DNA from: Coenobita brevimanus
Taxonomy: Eukaryota > Arthropoda > Malacostraca > Decapoda > Coenobitidae
Direction: 5' to 3'
Assembly: GCA_032717465.1 (NCBI GenBank)
Contig: JAVRFU010003718.1
Coordinates: 62,001 to 126,000, forward strand
DNA length: 64,000 bases
Part shown: piece after piece, positions 41,280 to 52,386 of the stretch
Position numbering within the stretch: the first letter of the stretch is position 1
How the letters are laid out: each line of letters begins with the position of its first letter
Position numbers and translations under genes: made by a program
The notes under the pieces: generated by a model
The model's input: the letters and a program-made list of their open reading frames with translations, nothing else
Databases searched by the model: none
Told to the model about the DNA's origin: nothing

Positions 41280-42700
41280 AAGCTCTAAGAATGAATATCT
41301 GATCTACACAACCTCTTCTTTCCCTAAAACTTCCCTGTTGTTCTCCAACTAATTCCTCTGTTATTTCTCAAACTCTGTCAGTAAGTATCCTACCAAATAT
41401 ATTTCCTATTACACTAAGAAGACAAATGTCCCTATGATTACCACATACTTCTGTTTCTCCTTTTCCTCTTTACAGGGGAATAATTATACCTGTCATTCAA
41501 TCCTCCGAGACTCTACTTTCCTCCCAGGCCAATCTTCACATCTTCCACATCCATTCTGCTGCTATCTGTCCCCCATGCTTCAGCATTTCACCACACACTC
41601 CATCAATTCCTGGGGCTTTCCCCATTTTGACTTTCTTCATTGCTTCCACAACTGCCATCCTACTGATTTCTTCTTCTCTTCTCACATCCTTCTGTCTCCC
41701 AGCCATTCCCTAGCCAATTATATTCCCTTTATTTTTATTCTCTATGTTCAACAATTCCTTAAAGTGTTCTCTCCATCTGCTCACTTTTTCTCCCTTCTCC
41801 ACTAGTAATCTGCCATTTTTATCGTTCACTCCCTGACTAACTTCTTTAACTCTCTTTACCTCTTTCAAGAACATTGTCTTACATTCCCTCCAATTTACAT
41901 TCAAATTCCTTTCAAATCCCTCATCCACTCTTTTCTTACTTTCTCATACTGATCTTTTCACCTCTCTCTTCCTCTCTACATATAACTCTTTCTTCCATCT
42001 CTCAGCTTCTTCCACACCCCTATTTCTCATCCACTCACGATATGCTTTCTTCTTTTGTGCCACAGCCTGTCTCACCTCTTCATTTTCACCATGCTGTTCC
42101 TTGAACCACCTTTCATAAGAACATAAGAAGAGAGGACAACTACAGTAGGCCGGTTGGCCCATGCTAGGCAGCTCCTAGAAGAGTAACTGAACCACTAGAA
42201 TGAGATAAGGACAGCAAAGACGAAGGCTCTCCCCCTCCCTCCAAACCCTCCAGCCAAAGCCGGCAGGAAAAAGTCAGAAAGAACACCACGCAGTATAGAA
42301 AAACTGGCGTGGACATTTTACAGGAAAGTATGAAAGGAGAATAGAGACTATCATAGTGTAACCTGAAAAGGAATAATTGTGAATTAATATTGGTTATAAG
42401 ATTTCCTTTTTTCTATATCCACCCCTTATTTGTCATATGCTTATCTAGCCTATGCTTGAAACTTCTCTTCACCCCACACACCACCTCACATGCTGCACAG
42501 ATTTCTTCTGTGAATATCTTGCACACACCTTCCACGTCCCTCATCTGCTACAATCCATATTTACCCAATCGCTCCTCTACTTCTCTCTTATATGCTGCCT
42601 TTTTTCTATCCTCTTGTAACCTTTCCACCCTCCTTGTATGAACCACTTCCTCCTGCCCTTCCCTTCTTCAATTCCTCCATTTCATTTGGACCTTGATTCT
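41280..42700 (-). mobile_element. LINE B: linker and start of reverse transcriptase, split by CR1
   Basis: On the minus strand, 42162-41944 and 41928-41710 encode linker sequence (YREWMRNRGVEEAERWKKEL, then VSRWREHFKELLN). Next come KKVKMGKAPGIDGVCG near 41600 and, with breaks, an NYRGISLL-like and Q(G)SF-K-RGCVDQIF-like region near 41300-41400. This is the fingers part of an RTE-type reverse transcriptase. A CR1 3' end (42116-42463) interrupts the element. The part from 42464 to 42700 resumes LINE B and matches 5545-5640. Confidence 0.7.
42116..42463 (-). mobile_element. CR1-type LINE 3' end, inserted in LINE B
   Basis: About 95% alike to 37262-37610 by eye, with the same TTCTTATG tail units at the low-coordinate end. 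It is strongly 5'-truncated (only FKHRLDKHMTNKGW plus 3' UTR). LINE B sequence lies on both sides. Confidence 0.85.
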
Positions 42701-42895
42701 CGAAGTAGAAGCTATTCAAGCTTTGATGGTTGTCAGCTCCAATTATTCTTTTGCAAGTACAAATGATGATGCTGAGCAATTCATTTCAGTGTTTCCAGAT
42801 TCAGACATAGCAAAAAAACAACAAACAAGAAGAGACAGGTGGAATACTGCATTCAGTGTGGTATTGCACCATACCTAAGGAACTGTGATAAATCT
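42700..42895 (+). pseudogene. hAT-type transposase scrap
   Basis: The plus-strand frame gives MVVSSNYSFASTNDDAEQF then ISVFPDSDIAKKQQTRR. After a frame change it reads QCGIAPYLRN. The FPDSxIAK ... GIAPY pattern is seen in N-terminal parts of a hAT-like transposase group common in arthropods. Too short for a firm call. Confidence 0.4.
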
Positions 42896-43615
42896 GGTGT
42901 CCACAGATTTCCTCACTCCACATCTTTCACGAATCACATTACTTCGTATCCTATCCACTCTCTGTACCCCACATACGTTCCTCAGCAGTCCCATCTCCAC
43001 TGCTCTCACTCTTGACTTTTCATTTCCATGCCACACCATAGTCTCACACACTCCTTCATGTAAGCCTCGTGCAGCTGCAACCCTCAAGCCTCTATTTCTT
43101 ATCAAGGCCTTCATTGCACCAGTTACATTTCTTCCTTGTGTCACTCTACTTTCAACTTCTTTTGCACATTTTCCTCTTTTTTCTGTCACTGTACCCAGGT
43201 ATTTGAACTCTCTCACCAATTCCAGTGTCTCTCCATTCACTGTAACATCACACTGGGAGTCACCTTCTCTCTCATTAACCATCACTTTACTTTTTTCTAC
43301 ATTTACTCTCAAGGCACGACGCTCACAGACATCAGCAAAACTCTGCACTAGCCTACCAAGTTCTTGTTCGGTATTTGCAGTCAGTACTGCATCATCAGCA
43401 TACAACAAACTGGAGATATTCCATCCATCACCATTCATTACCAACGCCATCCCTCTCTTCATTACTCGTGTTTTTACTTCTCTCATCACCCCATCCATGT
43501 AATATATTGAACAAACATGGGGACATCAAACAACCTTTTCCCACGCCCACACCCATTGTGAACCATTCACTCAGATGCCCATTTACTCTTACACATGCTT
43601 CACTACCATCATATA

Positions 43616-43618
<3 letters not shown>
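42885..43618 (-). mobile_element. LINE B: reverse transcriptase palm to C-terminus
   Basis: Minus-strand frame 43498-42875 (207 codons) encodes MDGVMREVKTRVMKRGMALV, palm motif C LLYADDAVLTANTEQELGRL, thumb FKYLGTVTEKRGKCAKEVES, and the C-terminal block SRVRAVEMGLLRNVCGVQRV and RERCGVRKSVD. Motif B is present as GVGKGCLMSPCLFNIL (about 43560-43515) after a shift. The upstream end is cut by the (TA)n array. Orientation and order show that this and 41280-42700 are separate copies. Confidence 0.82.

Positions 43619-43681
<63 letters not shown>
43619..43681. repeat. (TA)n microsatellite
   Basis: 31 TA units, followed by CA-rich sequence. Confidence 0.97.
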
Positions 43682-43684
<3 letters not shown>

Positions 43685-43910
43685 AAGTATATAATATATA
43701 CACACGCACACATCACGACGCATACACGTACATATACACGTGTAGGCACCTACACGTATTCGTCAAACACACGCACATACTCACCTATACATGAACGTCC
43801 GATACACACACGCACACACGTCATACTGATAAGACTGTTTACACTTACCTACACATGTACTTCAAATATACACACAAGACGACACACGCACACGTCACAC
43901 TGATAAGATT

Positions 43911-43911
<1 letters not shown>

Positions 43912-44006
<95 letters not shown>
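43912..44006. repeat. (CA)n microsatellite
   Basis: About 47 CA units. Confidence 0.97.
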
Positions 44007-44008
<2 letters not shown>

Positions 44009-44109
44009 TTCTCTAATGGAACTTGCTGGTGTGAAAATGTGTGTATGTAACTGGTGGTGTGAGAGGTTGCCATGGTAACACACAGGCACCTCGCACTAGT
44101 CAACCAAAG

Positions 44110-46940
44110 ACTTCCTTAGCGATATATTTTTGGACAAGGCTGATTAACATCCTTTTGTACGTTTTGTATGCAGATTATGGTAAAGCTTGAAGTATTTATA
44201 CAGCACCGTAGGAGAGCAAGGTGTAATAAGCAAAATAAATAGCTAAGGAAGAGGTGCTAGGGAGTTGTAGAATGAGTTTATAGCTGTAATTTTTATCAGA
44301 GCGTTCCATTAGGCTGTATGTATAGCTTATCAGACTTAACATGGCTGAGATCTTCATTTTGATGCTTATTTCTCAAAGCTGATTACAGGCTGAAGAAGAC
44401 AATACCACAGCTCTTCATGCCTCGCACAGCAACTTTTTCGTAACTAGCATCATATTGTATCGTCAGGTTCTTGTTACAGCTCAGCATTCAAGATGGAGAG
44501 ATGGCAATTTTAGGCCAAGTTAAAGTGAAATTCTGTATCCATTCCATATCACCTTTTCGTGACTATACCGGTCTTCCTCTAACACGGGCCGGTTTTCCAT
44601 CCCTGTGTAGGTCATTTTACTCATTTCACGTAGTCCAGTGCCAGGAAATGACAATGGTATGGCTCTACATCCTTTACATAGCACTTCTTCCTGACTAGTA
44701 GCATGTTTTGGTGTTCATCTATTGTTACAACTCAGCATTCAAGATGGAGAGATGATAATTGTAGGTCCATTTAGGGAAAAGAGAGAGTATTGCTTTATAT
44801 TCTAGTGTTTATGTATCCTTACAGCTCAGCATTTAAGGTGAGGAGATGGCAATATTAGACAAAGTGAAAGTGAATAGAGTATGGTAAACATCTAAGTATA
44901 ATTTCTGACTTTGTTTGCTACGGTCCCTGATGCTTCCTCTACGACGGTTTTCTCTTATGCACCCAGGCTCCTAAGACCCATTCCCAGCTGAATAACATCG
45001 TCTGGAATCTAATAGAATAAAAGTACTAGAGTTGCACGATCATTGGAGGGTTAATATTTACAGCATTAACGCTCTCAGACATTTATAAATAGCTCACAGG
45101 TGCATAATAGCCTCTTGTATTAGCTAGAATAAAATAGTAGAGTTTCCCTGAAGATGAGAGGGCCTCCGTGCCCTCTAGTGGTTGTAAAAGTAGATGGGTA
45201 AAGTTTCACACAAGTTTCTGGGCTGAACAAGCATGGCACTCCATTGGTCAGTCAGTGGTACCCGGACGATAAGAGGGTGAGGCTGCGTTGGCTCCGTCTC
45301 CTGCTGTAAGTGTTAAATTTTACTGTTTGGGGGTTAAATTTCGCTGTTTTTGCCATTAAGATGATTCAGATAGGACACAGAGGTATCTTGCAGCCAACCA
45401 GGAAGTGTCATAGGTCAAATAGATTCAACAGATGAGGGCAATAGACGTCGTTTTGCTGGTTAGGGGGTAGTGATGGTGTGTAGGCTTCTCTTTCTGCAAG
45501 TGTTGGGTTTTGCTGTTTTTGCCATTAAGGTGACTAAATTAGGACACGGGGATATCTTACGGTCAGCCAGGAAGCGTTGTAGGCCAAAGAAATTGTAGAA
45601 AATAAGGGAAATGGATGTAATTTTAATAGTCGTGTATCGTCACCTATATCTATAGCCCTAATTGTCTAGTTATCTATAGCCAGACGCCTTAAACCCGTAA
45701 GGGGTGGCCATTCGACTTGGCTTACATCAGGCAGCATGAAAGTCAATGAAGGACACTACAGATTTGTTTCCCACTAGTCAAAACAAATTCCACATAGCCC
45801 AACCTCAGAACTGGTGGGAGAATTGGCATGTAATGAATACTGTAGACTTGTTTTCCGTAAGCCAGACCTAATTCAGTGCAGTCCAGCCTCGCAGTGGATG
45901 TGGGGATTTGCATGTAAAGGAAAGACTGGAGAGAGAGAGAGAAGGCTCCATTTCTCACATCGTAAAGTGGAAGGTAATCTCTTTCTCTCCTTATACCCTA
46001 GATAGATTGAAAGATAGATAGATGAGCAAAGATTAGTTTGCCCCTTCTACCCTAGAGCAATATAGTCTCCGTCATAACCATTCCGAGAACATCACTTCAA
46101 TTTTCCTTCTTGTTACCGCCAGACGATTTTATTCAGCTTAGGAAGGATGACCTCGAATAAAAGCTTTTCGCGGTCACCTACATTCCAGTTCACGGTACTC
46201 TGAATGACAGTGGTAGCGTACGAGCCAAAATCCACCATCATTAGTCTACAGTATAGCCCTTGTTACGGTATATTTCCCTGGTGTGCTTGTAAGTGTGCTG
46301 TCGCCTTTTGTTCCATATTACAGGTTGCAGTGTAGACTTCGGAGCTCCCTTTTCTCAGCGATTTATTGCGTGTATTGCACCTCGGCCTCTTACTGGATGT
46401 TATTAGGAAAGTTGTTGTTTGTTTCTCGCTTTTTTCAGCTGGAATAATCCCTTCAGTAGGAGAGGCTTTATGTTAGAAAATAAAGCAGCGTAAAAAACGT
46501 AAATTCTGGTTAAAGAGGATCATGACCATTGTATTGTAATTGGGAACGCGAAGGGGAAGTCAAGTACTGTCCTATGATTTGACGGTAATTAAAGGGACAC
46601 CTGTAATTAAAGGTGATTAGCCCACATCCCTCACTGCAGGTACGGAAAGGTGAGACGTGTCCTATCCTCATCAGGTATTTCAAAAATTGTCGTAACCAAT
46701 AGGGAGCTTGTCTTTACATTTGCGCTTTCAATTTTAATACTGAATCCTGGCTGCAGCATCCAGGTGACGTACTGTTTATTCTTGTTGTTACCAGACGATT
46801 TTATTCAGCATAGGAAAGGTCTGTCGTACTGGAGGGGTCATCTCTTCCTGTTCTATAAGTCTGTCCTGTGTTGAATAAAACTGGAAGAAAATATTAAGGA
46901 ATGAAGAAGGCATCCCCAGGGTCAGAGAGTTGATCAAGCA
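44110..46940. repeat. Intergenic DNA with dispersed short repeats
   Basis: A phrase like CAGCTCAGCATTCAAGATGG, then AGAGATGGCAATTTTAGG, occurs near 44475, 44724 and 44818 (a related form at 30895). The motif GCTGAATAAAATCGTCTGG occurs near 44986, and reversed at 46119 and 46791. A LINE A tail, reversed, is at 45669-45710. A diverged ~90-bp duplication covers 45745-45925. No genes are supported. Confidence 0.55.
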
Positions 46941-46945
46941 GACCT

Positions 46946-46947
<2 letters not shown>

Positions 46948-47019
<72 letters not shown>
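46948..47019. repeat. (TG)n microsatellite
   Basis: 36 TG units. Confidence 0.97.
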
Positions 47020-47020
<1 letters not shown>

Positions 47021-47349
47021 TTTTTCTCGCTGCCATGGACTCACCTAGGTATTCCACTGAGGCAAACATCATACCCTTATACTTAGCGGAGGGAACATAT
47101 CGCAGTCAGGGGGGTTCGTCTGTCCATCCTCGAGTTTGGCATCAGTTGGGATTCGGAATAATCTTTTTAGTCGCGTATTCTCGTCAGGTAAGTAAGCTCC
47201 CTAGCACCTTTTCCTTACCGCTTTATTTTTGCTTGCATCTCATTAATAATTCCTTGCATGTTATTTTTACCTTCCATGATGGTGTTTAAAAGATATACGC
47301 AATATACAGGAGAGTAGTAAGGCACACTATGGAAAATAATTCGCTATGG

Positions 47350-47690
47350 ATAAGGTGTCAGGGAGCCACCTTAACCGACGAGAATACAGGCCTTAATCCC
47401 ATCAGCCTGAGCATTATTTCCTTCACTACTGCAGACAGAGTGGCACAAAAAAGAAGATATGGAACGTTGTGGTGGCGTGTGGATGTGCTGGTGTTTTTAG
47501 AGAGAATGGAGAATGTGAGACTGACTAGGAGAGTATGTGAGTGGGGTGAAGGTGGAGGGGGTGTGGGAGAAACCGAGGATGAGATGGAGGGGTCGGGTGG
47601 AGGGGTAGATGAGTGAGGAGGGTGTAAACTGGAGAGAAGGAAGCGGGATGGTAAAGGATAGAATGACCTGGAGACGATAGATTTGTAGCC
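47350..47690 (+). mobile_element. Possible LINE fragment, C-terminal type
   Basis: The plus-strand frame includes ERMENVRLTRRVCEWGEG followed by purine-rich sequence coding for ETEDEMEGSGG. This resembles a decayed RxTKRVYVSEVEGGRGRRRP-type LINE A C-terminus. Weak. Confidence 0.4.
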
Positions 47691-47785
47691 ACCCTTTCCT
47701 AGATTCAGGTATCTTACTATAATACTCGAAGACAAATTAGAAGAGGCCTAGTCTAAGCTGAATGAAAACGTGTGGGTGATAAGAA

Positions 47786-47962
47786 GATACCGATGCCGAG
47801 AAACGTTTGTATATAGAAAGGATTAATGGGGGCCTTCTAACAAATTTACAGATACCGAATAACGTTTGCATATAGATGGGATTAATAGAGACTTTCTGGT
47901 CGATATACCGACACTGAAAAACGCTTGCATATAGAAGGGGTTAATGGAGACTTTCTAACCAC
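47786..47962. repeat. Three diverged tandem copies of a ~55-65 bp unit
   Basis: Each copy has (GA)TACCGA, AACGTTTG(T/C)ATATAGA and GG(A/G)(A)TTAAT(G/A)G, then CTTTCT (47786, 47850, 47904). Confidence 0.75.
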
Positions 47963-48909
47963 GTATTCAGCGTAGGTCAGACGGGTTCACCTGACAGCAC
48001 CCCTCCACCTCGCTCTCTTCTGCCCAGCGAGAATAAAACGGAAAAGACGTGATCCTATCGTATCTGGGAGTCCGGGGAGGTGCCAGATTCAGTCACGTTG
48101 TTACTACACGAGCGAATTTCCCGCCACTGAGTGAAATCTTCCCGGGTTAATGCCTTGAATCCCGGTGATGTCCATTCTTTTTTTTAAGTTTATTCTTGTT
48201 ATTATAGTCTGTTTGTTTTCATCTGACGGAACCAGACCACTCCCACAAAGAGAATGCTAAGTCGTGGTTGCGTGAAATTCAGTGGGCCTCAGTTAAGAGA
48301 TAGAAATGAGTCTCCTTGGTTACTAGTCAAATCTGCTCTCCAGCACGAATGCATAAAAAAATACCCCGCCGAATTGAAAGGGTTAAATTTGTTATCACGG
48401 AAAAGGAAAAAAAAAGTTTATAAGAGATAGTTTTCCACCGTTTAGCCGCAGTTCCTTCTTCCATGCTTAAAAAAAAAAAAAAAAATTGTCCCTCGGCTGA
48501 ATAAAATCGTCTGGCGTTGGTCATAGAAACTGGTTAACTCCTTCAGTCCGATGACACAGTTTTATTTTAATTCTGTCTGTCTATTTCTATCTGTCTGTCT
48601 GTCTCTGTCTCTGTCTGTCTGTCTGTCTCTCTCTCAAGACGATTTTAAACTTGGAAAAGACCCTTAGTGGCGAAGGGGTTAATGAAGGCTAGATATAACC
48701 CCTCCAGTTCGACAAATCCCCTTTAAGCTGGATAAAATCGTCTGGAGATTGCACGAATAAGATTACAGTACTCGTAGTGAAAGGGTTGTGTACCACGTTA
48801 GCCACACCGCACACCCTCACTCCTCGAATTCTAGGACAGTGAATGAAACGAGGTACACTTAAGAGACATAAGAGTTCTGCCTGGTATTCTGCTGCTCCCA
48901 CTTAACACT

Positions 48910-48951
<42 letters not shown>

Positions 48952-49144
48952 GTGTGTGGGGGGGAAATCCGTCACTTTCCTGTATTGTATCAGAGGGAAT
49001 GATTGGGGGGAGAAGCATACGAAGCCTCTCCCAGCTTAGGAATATTAGGCAACAGGGGGAAGTAAAAAGTAGAAGAGATGAGGTGAAATATTGGGTGAAG
49101 TTTTTGTGTCTGGCTGTATAGTACCGTTACACAACTACACTTTC
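47963..49144. repeat. Intergenic DNA with short repeats and (AG)n
   Basis: Motif GCTGAATAAAATCGTCTGG at 48495 and a variant at 48726. CTGT tetranucleotide run 48575-48635. A-run 48468-48485. (AG)n 48911-48949. A reversed copy of the intron 2/9 repeat at 48230-48340. No coding region supported. Confidence 0.55.
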
Positions 49145-49730
49145 ACACACACACACACACAATACGTGTACACAGAACAGGCGAAACTTGGAATGTGACA
49201 TCCGTAGACTGACTTTCAGGCAGCAAAATTTCTTAGCGATTTTATAGCCGATCGAAAGTTAGGTTAGGTCACTTTGGGCAGGGTTTGGTCTGATTAGGTA
49301 ATTTTTGGTTGGGTTGGGTTCAGTTCGACTAGATATAGACGGATTAGGTTAGAGTGCTTTAGAATACGTCGGTTTTGATAGGTTTTGGGTTGGGTTTTAT
49401 TTGGTTGGGTTAGGCTGGGTTAGGTTTGGTTGGATTAGGTCATTTTAGGCTTGACTGGGTTAGGTTAGGTCGGGTATGGTATGGTTAAGTGAGACTGGGT
49501 AGGATTAGGTAGGGTTAGATGCGGTTAGGCTGCTTCAAAATAGGTTAGGTTAGGTGTAGGGAGGTTACGTGGCATTGTGAGGTTAAGTACAATTAGACTG
49601 GGTTAGGTGAGGTTAAGCTAGATTAGGTTGGGTTGATTTAAGTTGGATTAGGTCATTCGAGGTTAGGCAGGGTTCAGTTCGAACAAATATGGATAGGTTA
49701 GTTGAGACTGGGCTAAAATAATTTGATTTA
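49145..49730 (+). repeat. TTAGG-like block, copy 0
   Basis: From ACAGAACAGGCGAAACTTGG onward this matches 56986-57545 and 60852-61410 nearly base for base. It consists of irregular GGTTAGG, GATTAGG and GGGTTGGG words, as in a decayed arthropod telomere-type repeat. It diverges from the others after GAGACTGGGCTAAA (49705-49720). Confidence 0.85.
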
Positions 49731-49791
49731 TGCATTACGGTCTTTTGTTGGTCGGTCCTTCCAAAGTCAAACATCACAGGAGGTGAACGTG

Positions 49792-49795
<4 letters not shown>

Positions 49796-49853
<58 letters not shown>
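49796..49853. repeat. (GT)n microsatellite
   Basis: About 29 GT units. Confidence 0.96.
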
Positions 49854-49855
<2 letters not shown>

Positions 49856-50479
49856 TCGTGTTTCGTCTAGTTTATATATTTTGTGTGTGCCTTGTGTGAC
49901 TGAAACTTAGTGTTTGTATGTTTCACTTCTCGTGTGACTGAGGGTGGACTGCTTACGAATAGCGCCCTTTATAGTTACGATTGCCTCTTCCTCAGTATAG
50001 AATATGTTTTTTGTTTATTTAGTTCTCTCTGGACGATTGTATAAGAGCTTCGTGGAAAATACTAGAATTAAAAAGATGGCAGTAGGTACAGCCTTGTGTA
50101 CCAGATATCCTGCCCAAGTTTCATTAGCAGATATCTTGCACAAGTTGAATAAAGTCGTCTGAAGTAAGAATAAGCTTGAAGAGACGTTGCTGTACTGAAA
50201 GTCGTTGGATATGCCTTGTTTTATGTCTTTTCGTATGTGGCTGCGAGATAACAGACTCAGGTTCAGTGTTTTATGGCAAGCGTTAATAGATATCTCAGTG
50301 CTTTGCTTAATATGAAGGTTAATATTTCACCGGAATGTTTCTGAAGCTTTCCGCCTCCTCTCAAGTAAGGATGTTTACTGTCTATTAAACTCTTCCTATT
50401 GGTAACATTACTGGTATATGTTTACAGCTCCTACCTCTTTTCCTGTCCTCTTCTAATTTCTCTTTTATTACTAACCCCT
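49854..50479. other. Intergenic DNA before the jockey-like LINE
   Basis: One variant of the GTTGAATAAAGTCGTCTG motif at 50142-50161. No genes supported. Confidence 0.5.
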
Positions 50480-50499
50480 GCTCTTTTGTGAATTCGGAG

Positions 50500-50670
50500 A
50501 TACTTCCGGGACCCCCCAACTACCTTGTTGGGGCCACGGCCATAACAGTAGCCGGGGGTCCAGGAGATATAGCCGTGCGCCTGAGAGACTCGGCCTTTTT
50601 GTTCTCCTACTTCCTTCCCATCTTGCTGGTGATAGATTGGTTAGGACTTCGGTCCTAACAATCTGGAACC
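50500..50670 (+). promoter_or_regulatory. Structured leader of the LINE with a cUUCGg hairpin
   Basis: 50635-50647 pairs with 50652-50663 (GATTG, a bulged G, then TTAGGAC; loop TTCG; GTCCTAACAATC), a 12-bp stem with one bulge closed by the extra-stable C(UUCG)G loop. Upstream, GGACCCCC pairs with GGGGGTCC, and CCCCAAC pairs with GTTGGGG (50505-50575). The role is unknown. Confidence 0.6.
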
Positions 50671-50827
50671 ACCCTGCTCTCACAACAAGTTTAGTGATCA
50701 GGGTAACGGCGCCAACACCTCATCCTGCACACCCATTGCACCCCGGGATCTGTGGTGATTGGTTTTCTTCCCCCTCTTTTTTATTAACGTCATGCGCTAC
50801 ACTCTCCCCCTCCCTCCCCCTTGATTA

Positions 50828-52386
50828 ATGATGGCTTTCTCAGTTAAGTTTAAATGTACCCTCCCCTCCCTGCCTTCAGACCCTGGTCAGACCTTTTTTT
50901 GCATCACTGAAACCCCCTTTGTTAACCTTTTTTCTAGTGCAAAAGACAAAATCATTAAGATCACCTTGGCCTCTCAGGCTCATCTAGATTCATACCTCTC
51001 CCCCAGTAACCTGCCCAAATACTCCCAGGCTGGATATGAACTGATCTCAACTCCTGAGCTAAAAGCTGCCTGTACAATAATTGCCCGTAATGTTACCAAA
51101 TATGTTCTCAGACACACCGATGATGACCTTATGACTGAACTGTCCCTGAAAAACGACATTCACGCCACCCACATTGTTCGCTTTGACAATTCAAACAACA
51201 TCAAGATTCTCTGTGCTTCACCTCAAGAGGTACAGAAACTTCATTCACACGGTGTCAGAGCGTTCAATACAATCATCCCACCCAGCAACCTTAGACTCGA
51301 ACAGTGGTTTGATCTTGCTCAATGCTTTAGATGTTACCAATATGGGCATCCAACTCGATCATGCAAAAAAACTCAAATCTGCTCAAAGTGCTCTGCCCAA
51401 GGTCATTTTCATACAAACTGCACTAGCACTACTACTAAATGCATTAATTGTGGCGAAGGACATATTGCAATCGCCGGAAACTGCCCTATTAGGAAAAATC
51501 TACTAAAGGACGTAAGGGCTTACTGCCAGCCCGCACAGCATATCAACACGCCTCAATCAAACACAACACCCCAACAAACTTCATCCACCATGTCATATGC
51601 CCAAGCCACTCAGAACTCACAGCCCCAAACTCAAGCACCCACCACTCATCCAACACCACCCCTCCCAGTCCATCTTCCATTTCACCCTTCCCCTCCAACG
51701 TTACCGCAGTTGTCATGTCCGCCCTAGCCCAAGCTCTGTATTCTGATGTGCCCTTTGCATCCCTCATCAATGATGCTCTAGCCGCCAACAATATGTCCAC
51801 CATTGTCATCCCCCCTTCATGGCACACAGCCAAGAAATCGCCCCACATCTTCACCCCCCCTTCACAGTAAACTGGCAACACCTCAGTCCCTCCTACCTCA
51901 CCCCCTCCCATCCCCTCCACCTCTCATTCGTCATCCCCCTGCACTTCCAACCCACCCACCACACCCACTCACCCTAAACCTCATCCCACTCCTGCATCCT
52001 CAAAAGCACTCCCATCTTCCCCCCCTCACCATCCCTCCCCTCCTGTTGATTCACGTCATCCTAATCAAACCACCCAGCCCCCAACCCCATCTCCCTCCAC
52101 CAGCACAACCCCCAACCAACCTAACTCCATGCCCCCTCCACCTACCCCAACCACCCCCCTCACCTGCGATCGAGATCGTAGCGTTTCTTGCAAACGCAAG
52201 GCGGCTGACTCTCCCGAATCCCCCTCCTCCCTCTCCCCTTCAGTCCACACACATCAATCACGCTCCAGAAAACGCAGTGCCCCCCCTCCCAAAAAGAGAA
52301 CCCCATCCTTCTCCCCTGCCTCACCCAGAAATACCACATACATAGCCCATTCAGACTCAGTTCAACACGATCACCATCATGCTTAA
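50828..52386 (+). pseudogene. LINE ORF1, gag-like nucleic-acid-binding protein, disrupted
   Basis: The open part 50828-51727 encodes 299 residues. From residue 166 there are three zinc knuckles: CFRCYQYGHPTRSC, CSKCSAQGHFHTNC (both C-x2-C-x4-H-x4-C) and CINCGEGHIAIAGNC. This is the usual nucleic-acid-binding gag of jockey-clade LINEs. A one-base shift near 51660-51700 moves the sequence to another frame (MSALAQALYSDVPFASLIND, 51715 onward). A TAA at 51868-51870 then stops it. The same frame reopens through Pro/Ser/Thr-rich sequence to a TAA at 52384-52386. That end overlaps the ORF2 start (ATGCTTAA), as expected for coupled translation. ORF1 is therefore not made intact by this copy. Confidence 0.82.

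Noticed and set aside
43375..44103. Frames across (TA)n and (CA)n arrays
   Set aside because: Low-complexity translations with no stop codons because of the repeat phase; no coding evidence.
50480..50670. HDV-like self-cleaving ribozyme in the LINE leader
   Set aside because: I could pair a long outer helix and inner hairpins, but could not fit the P1/P2/P3 nested double pseudoknot or the catalytic C region by eye.
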